Positions 61,139 through 64,000 of a stretch of 64,000 nt of DNA are shown here, in pieces. The notes beneath the pieces are model-generated. The model had not been told where the DNA came from. It searched no databases and saw nothing but the letters and a program-made list of their open reading frames with translations. The first letter of the stretch is position 1. Each line of letters begins with the position of its first letter. The stretch is from Fictibacillus sp. b24 (lineage in GTDB: Bacteria; Bacillota; Bacilli; Bacillales; Fictibacillaceae), in contig NZ_JAUCES010000005.1 in NCBI RefSeq assembly GCF_030348825.1, positions 1,240,001 through 1,304,000 on the forward strand. The letters are read 5' to 3'. The position numbers and the translations under genes are program-made.

Positions 61139-61354
61139 GGCTGTTTCTTATACAATGTTGCTTTTGTTAGTAATTGATTTCCGCTCCAGGATGCTCGCTT
61201 TCCACGGGGCGTACGGTGAGCCTCCTGCCGCTCTGCGCCATTAGGAGTCTCCACCTGACCGCTCGTCCCGTAGGAGTCTCGCATCCTTGCGCTTCAATCA
61301 ATTTGCAAATGAAGAGAAAAATAGAACTCAAAGAAATACTTATAGAAAAGAGCC
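61139..61354 (+). repeat. Dispersed hairpin repeat, copy 9
   Basis: Core 61173-61301 (TTGATTTCCGCTCC to CTTCAATCAA). Ends GGCTGTTTC at 61139 and GAAAAGAGCC at 61345-61354 form a short terminal inverted repeat, so the complete unit is about 216 bp. Confidence 0.88.
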
Positions 61355-61365
61355 ATTTAAAATAT

Positions 61366-61425
61366 AGTTGATCGTCGTTTCAGAATATTGGCTTTCAAGG
61401 GAGCGTACAAAGAGTCTCCAAAAAA
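61366..61425 (+). repeat. Decayed fragment of the dispersed repeat
   Basis: GTTGATCGTCGTTTCAG, TTGGCTTTCAAGGGAGCGT and GAGTCTCC follow the start of the repeat core with many changes and without the right arm. It lies 12 bases behind the full copy 9. Confidence 0.5.
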
Positions 61426-61572
61426 ATGGACATTCAAGACAAGACAACCCAACAGTAACCATTTTTCAGAAAAAACTCTTCAATAAGACAGGATATTCTC
61501 TTAACAAGATTGTACAAATGCAATGTTTATAGAGTGGTGTCCATTAGATTTTCTATTTGAGAGAGGCGGTAA

Positions 61573-62043
61573 ATGATGGCTAGACAAGATTACATATCAA
61601 ATATGGATGAGTGGAGCAGTGGTTTTTCTTTTTATCACGAATTGCAAGTTAGATTTGGTGAGATCGATGGATTTGGACATGTGAATAATACGAATATCTT
61701 CACCTATATGGAAGAAGCGAGAATAGCGATGTTTAAGGAATTGGGATTAATGGCTGATTGGGGAGCTCCTAATTCGGTAGAAATTCCGGTTGTCGCAGAC
61801 CTTCAATGTGATTATCTGGCTCAGATCATGTACGACGAAAAATTAAGAGTACATGTAAAAATCAATGAAGTAGGATCATCTTCCATCGACATTCATTACT
61901 TAGGTATAAATGAAAAGCAAGTTCCTGTTTTTACTGGAAGAGGTGCAATCGTACAGATTTCTAGGAAAAGTGGACGTCCTGCCAAGTGGAATGAAGAGCT
62001 AAAACAACAATTAAATAATTTTTCTGACAAAGCCCGTGTTTAA
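61573..62043 (+). CDS. ysmA: Acyl-CoA thioesterase, 4-hydroxybenzoyl-CoA thioesterase fold
   Basis: A 156-residue hot-dog-fold protein. VRFGEIDGFGHVNNTNIFTYMEEARIAMFKELG near residues 26-58 is the 4HBT signature with the catalytic Asp in GEIDGFGHVNN. A further block is VADLQCDYLAQIMYDEKLRVHV. Substrate is not known. It lies between sdhB and gerE, as ysmA does in B. subtilis. GAGGCGG lies before the ATG; an ATG one codon later is also possible. Confidence 0.88.
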   Translation: MMARQDYISNMDEWSSGFSFYHELQVRFGEIDGFGHVNNTNIFTYMEEARIAMFKELGLMADWGAPNSVEIPVVADLQCDYLAQIMYDEKLRVHVKINEVGSSSIDIHYLGINEKQVPVFTGRGAIVQISRKSGRPAKWNEELKQQLNNFSDKARV

Positions 62044-62062
62044 AAAATGGGCTTTTTTTATT
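62029..62062 (+). terminator. Terminator after ysmA
   Basis: AAAGCCC and GGGCTTT pair around the stop codon, followed by a T-run. Confidence 0.75.
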
Positions 62063-62104
62063 GTATATGTTTAATATTATTCATCTTTTTGATTGAACCA
62101 AGTC

Positions 62105-62132
62105 ACTCACATCTGCCTTTTTACATACTATA
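62105..62132 (+). promoter_or_regulatory. Candidate sigma-K promoter of gerE
   Basis: An AC at 62105-62106 and CATACTATA at 62124-62132 with 17 bases between match the sigma-K consensus AC / CATANNNTA. In B. subtilis gerE is transcribed by sigma-K late in the mother cell. Confidence 0.6.
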
Positions 62133-62197
62133 TGTTGACTAAATACTTCCAATATTCGTTGGCGGTTCCTAAACCCTAGCAAGGAGGGGTGAATTCA

Positions 62198-62422
62198 TTG
62201 AAAGATAAACACTACCGACCGAAGCCTCTACTTACAAAAAGAGAGAGAGAAGTTTTCGAACTATTGGTCCAAGATAAGACTACAAAAGAGATTGCAGAAC
62301 AGCTGTTCATTAGTGAGAAAACAGTTCGAAACCATATTTCGAATACCATGCAAAAGCTTGGGGTTAAAGGACGCTCTCAAGCCGTTGTAGAGTTATTGAG
62401 GCTTGGAGAACTCGAGATTTAG
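62198..62422 (+). CDS. gerE: Spore germination/coat transcription factor GerE
   Basis: LuxR-type DNA-binding protein that switches late coat genes in the mother cell. TTG 62198 is chosen because it lies 8 bases behind AAGGAGGGG and gives 74 residues, the length of B. subtilis GerE; the GTG at 62189 is at the edge of that site. Almost the whole chain is a four-helix HTH: LLTKREREVFELLVQDKTTKEIAEQLFISEKTVRNHIS. A sigma-K-like promoter lies upstream and a hairpin terminator follows. Confidence 0.96.
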   Translation: MKDKHYRPKPLLTKREREVFELLVQDKTTKEIAEQLFISEKTVRNHISNTMQKLGVKGRSQAVVELLRLGELEI

Positions 62423-62423
62423 T

Positions 62424-62457
62424 CAGAAAGCGGCTTTCAAGCGAAAGCCGTTTTCAG
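62424..62457 (+). terminator. Terminator after gerE
   Basis: CGGCTTTC and GAAAGCCG pair around AAGC, followed by TTTTC. Confidence 0.85.
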
Positions 62458-62490
62458 TTTGCATGAAGAAAGTATGCGGAATTTTATGAA

Positions 62491-62520
62491 GCTGTTTTCG
62501 TATGCTTTGTTGCTTTTTAA
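62491..62520 (+). repeat. Solo 5' end of the dispersed repeat
   Basis: GCTGTTTTCGTATGCTTTGT followed by TGCTTTTT matches the 5' flank of the full copies; no core follows. Confidence 0.55.
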
Positions 62521-62655
62521 AGAAGCTGCAGAGATTTTATCTGCCCAGGTTTCCTTGCAGGCAAAAAGTGTAATTGATTTTTCTGACCTTTTTCAGCTAT
62601 GATGAAGGTTATGATGTTAATGGTTTATGGACCTAAATGAAAAAGGTGAAAATTC

Positions 62656-63501
62656 ATGAACAAAAACCTCCAAGTAAAAAAAGTTCTTAACAATAATGTG
62701 GTAATTGTCACTGATTCTACGAGCGAAGAACGAATCGTAATTGGAAAAGGGATCGGCTTTGGAAAAAAGCAAGGCGAACCGATTCTGCCTGATCAAGTGG
62801 ACAAGCTGTTTGTTTTAAAAGATGAAAACGAGCAGGAACAATATAAGACTCTTTTGAATCATATAGATGAAAAAATTGTTGAATTGATTAATGATGTTAT
62901 CGTTCATATAAGAGCAAGATTTGAGAATGACTTGAATGAACATATTCATGTAGCTTTAACAGATCACATCACATTTGCCATTAAACGATTGGAGCAAGGT
63001 CTGGATATAAAAAATCCATTTCTCACCGAGACTCAAACACTATACCCTAAAGAATATACGGTTGCAGAAGAAGTTATTGAGATCATTAACAAGTCTCTTT
63101 GCATTCACCTTCCTGAAGGGGAGATTGGATTTGTTGCACTCCATATTCATAGTGCAATTACGAATAAAAGTGTGACGGATATTAAAAAACATTCTCAATT
63201 GATTAATACACTGATGCAGATGGTTCAGCATTCATTAAACTTGACGATTGATACAAAAAGCATCAATTATTTGCGGCTTGTTCGCCATTTGCGTCATGCG
63301 ATAGAGCGGATATCTATGGGTGATATTATGGAAGAACAAGAAAAGTTAGCAAAAGTGTTGAAAGAAGAATATCCGATATGCTACAATTTGGCTTGGAAGT
63401 TAATAAAGGTGATGCAAAACACCTTAAACAAACCCGTGCCACATGCAGAAGCTGTTTATTTAACCATGCATTTGCAAAGGCTTTCGCGTTATGACAATTA
63501 A
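62656..63501 (+). CDS. glcT: Transcription antiterminator GlcT (BglG family)
   Basis: RNA-binding protein that lets RNA polymerase through the ptsG leader terminator when glucose is present. The 281 residues consist of the RNA-binding CAT domain (1-60: VKKVLNNNVVIVTD, IVIGKGIGFGKKQGEPI) and two PTS regulatory domains with phosphorylatable His residues, in LNEHIHVALTDHITFAIKRL near 96-115 and GFVALHIHSAI near 158-168, and in YLRLVRHLRHAIERI. It lies directly before ptsG and its RAT. Confidence 0.95.
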   Translation: MNKNLQVKKVLNNNVVIVTDSTSEERIVIGKGIGFGKKQGEPILPDQVDKLFVLKDENEQEQYKTLLNHIDEKIVELINDVIVHIRARFENDLNEHIHVALTDHITFAIKRLEQGLDIKNPFLTETQTLYPKEYTVAEEVIEIINKSLCIHLPEGEIGFVALHIHSAITNKSVTDIKKHSQLINTLMQMVQHSLNLTIDTKSINYLRLVRHLRHAIERISMGDIMEEQEKLAKVLKEEYPICYNLAWKLIKVMQNTLNKPVPHAEAVYLTMHLQRLSRYDN

Positions 63502-63545
63502 GACAAACTGTAATAAGTAAATGAATATACCATACATCGTTTTTA

Positions 63546-63665
63546 CGTGTTACTGATTCGATCAGGCATAAGTAAGAAACAAAAGTGTAGCAGTCATCTA
63601 ATTAGGATATATTAATATCTGATTAGACAAATTTGCTCATGTTTCTTATTTATGTCTTTTTTTGT
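63546..63665 (+). promoter_or_regulatory. RAT antiterminator and terminator of ptsG
   Basis: TACTGATTCGATCAGGCATA at 63551-63570 is the RNA target of GlcT. It overlaps the left arm of a terminator, CATAAGTAAGAAAC (63567-63580), which pairs with GTTTCTTATTTATG (63641-63654), followed by a T-run. Binding of GlcT excludes the terminator. Confidence 0.93.
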
Positions 63666-63715
63666 TTTATGCGGAAGTAAATGGAAGGGTTATCATAATA
63701 AAAGGAGGACTTCCT

Positions 63716-64000
63716 ATGTGGAAAAAACTTTTTGGTGTTTTACAGCGCGTAGGTAAAGCACTTATGCTGCCGGTAGCAATTCTGCCAGCTGCAGGTTTGT
63801 TGCTTGCCTTTGGTAATGCGTTCAAGAACCCAGCATTGATTAAAGTAATACCAGCATTAGATGCATCATGGTTTCAGCTTGTTGCAGATGTAATGGAGAA
63901 ATCTGGTGATATTGTCTTTGCCAATCTATCCTTGCTATTTGCAGTAGGTGTTGCCGTTGGACTTGCTGGCGGTGAAGGTGTAGCTGGATTAGCTGCGATC
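63716..64000 (+). CDS. ptsG: PTS glucose-specific EIICBA component, partial
   Basis: First 95 codons only; the gene runs off the right edge. It starts [20 protein letters not shown] and continues [16 protein letters not shown], the first membrane helices of a glucose EIIC domain that transports and phosphorylates glucose. AAAGGAGG lies before the ATG. Control is by the GlcT-RAT switch just upstream. The EIIB and EIIA domains expected of the Bacillus protein cannot be seen in this window. Confidence 0.93.
   Translation, partial: MWKKLFGVLQRVGKALMLPVAILPAAGLLLAFGNAFKNPALIKVIPALDASWFQLVADVMEKSGDIVFANLSLLFAVGVAVGLAGGEGVAGLAAI

Noticed and set aside
61174-61371. Plus-strand frame of 65 codons behind sdhB
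   Set aside because: It is another frame of repeat copy 9 without a ribosome site.
1-64000. A wholly new multi-gene defence or biosynthetic system
   Set aside because: Nearly all genes belong to known Bacillaceae families in a conserved order; the novelty lies in the non-coding repeats and regulatory sites.

Overview
The window is a chromosomal segment of an endospore-forming member of the Bacillaceae. Gene order from citZ-icd-mdh through phoPR-polA-mutM-ytaF-coaE-gapB-speD-nrdR-dnaB-dnaI, ytxC-thrS-infC-rpmI-rplT-ysdA, sspI-ysgA-pheST-rnhC-zapA-yshB-polX-mutS2-yshE-lcfA-fadR-fadB-etfBA-trxA-uvrC-lysC-yslB-sdhCAB-ysmA-gerE follows the Bacillus subtilis order closely. Sporulation genes (ytaF, ytxC, sspI, gerE) show that the organism makes spores. 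It differs from B. subtilis by an mqnC gene, a ba3-type oxidase and a second fnr-like locus inserted between dnaI and ytxC. A Fictibacillus-like or related genus is my guess from general familiarity, not something I could test.

Layout: 0.2-3.7 kb TCA-cycle genes; 3.8-7.1 kb a MaoC-domain gene and phosphate sensing (phoPR); 7.6-17.9 kb DNA replication, repair and metabolism (polA, mutM, coaE, gapB, speD, nrdR, dnaB, dnaI); 18.3-25.1 kb an accessory stretch (mqnC, ba3 oxidase, a degenerate MobA-like gene, fnr, an amino-acid ABC transporter without its ATPase); 25.2-30.6 kb sporulation and translation genes; 30.6-33.0 kb a YthAB-type bd oxidase; 33.1-48.5 kb TVP38 protein, dUTPase, sspI, tRNA/rRNA enzymes, pheST, division and repair genes; 46.9-51.9 kb fatty-acid degradation; 52-57.6 kb phosphatase, thioredoxin, uvrC, lysC, yslB; 57.9-61.1 kb succinate dehydrogenase; 61.6-64 kb ysmA, gerE, glcT and the start of ptsG, which runs off the window.

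Regulation is easy to read here: T-boxes before thrS and pheS, a lysine riboswitch before lysC, an L20 leader before infC, a RAT/terminator switch before ptsG, a FadR operator before fadR, a tandem PhoP-type box before phoP, a CcpN-type site before gapB, and Fnr-type palindromes placed at the same distance from a -10 box before both fnr and the ba3 oxidase operon, with a weaker third example for the divergent MobA-like gene.

The most unusual feature is a dispersed intergenic repeat: nine full copies in 64 kb, each about 130 bp of imperfect long inverted repeat, extended in the best copies to about 210 bp with short GGCTGTTT / AAACAGCC ends. There are also solo ends, decayed copies, chimeras with a second repeat and one copy carrying a third repeat nested inside it. 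Two further intergenic stretches hold 21-bp-period repeats. I found no CRISPR array, prophage, transposase, tRNA or rRNA gene, and no multi-gene system that looks wholly new.
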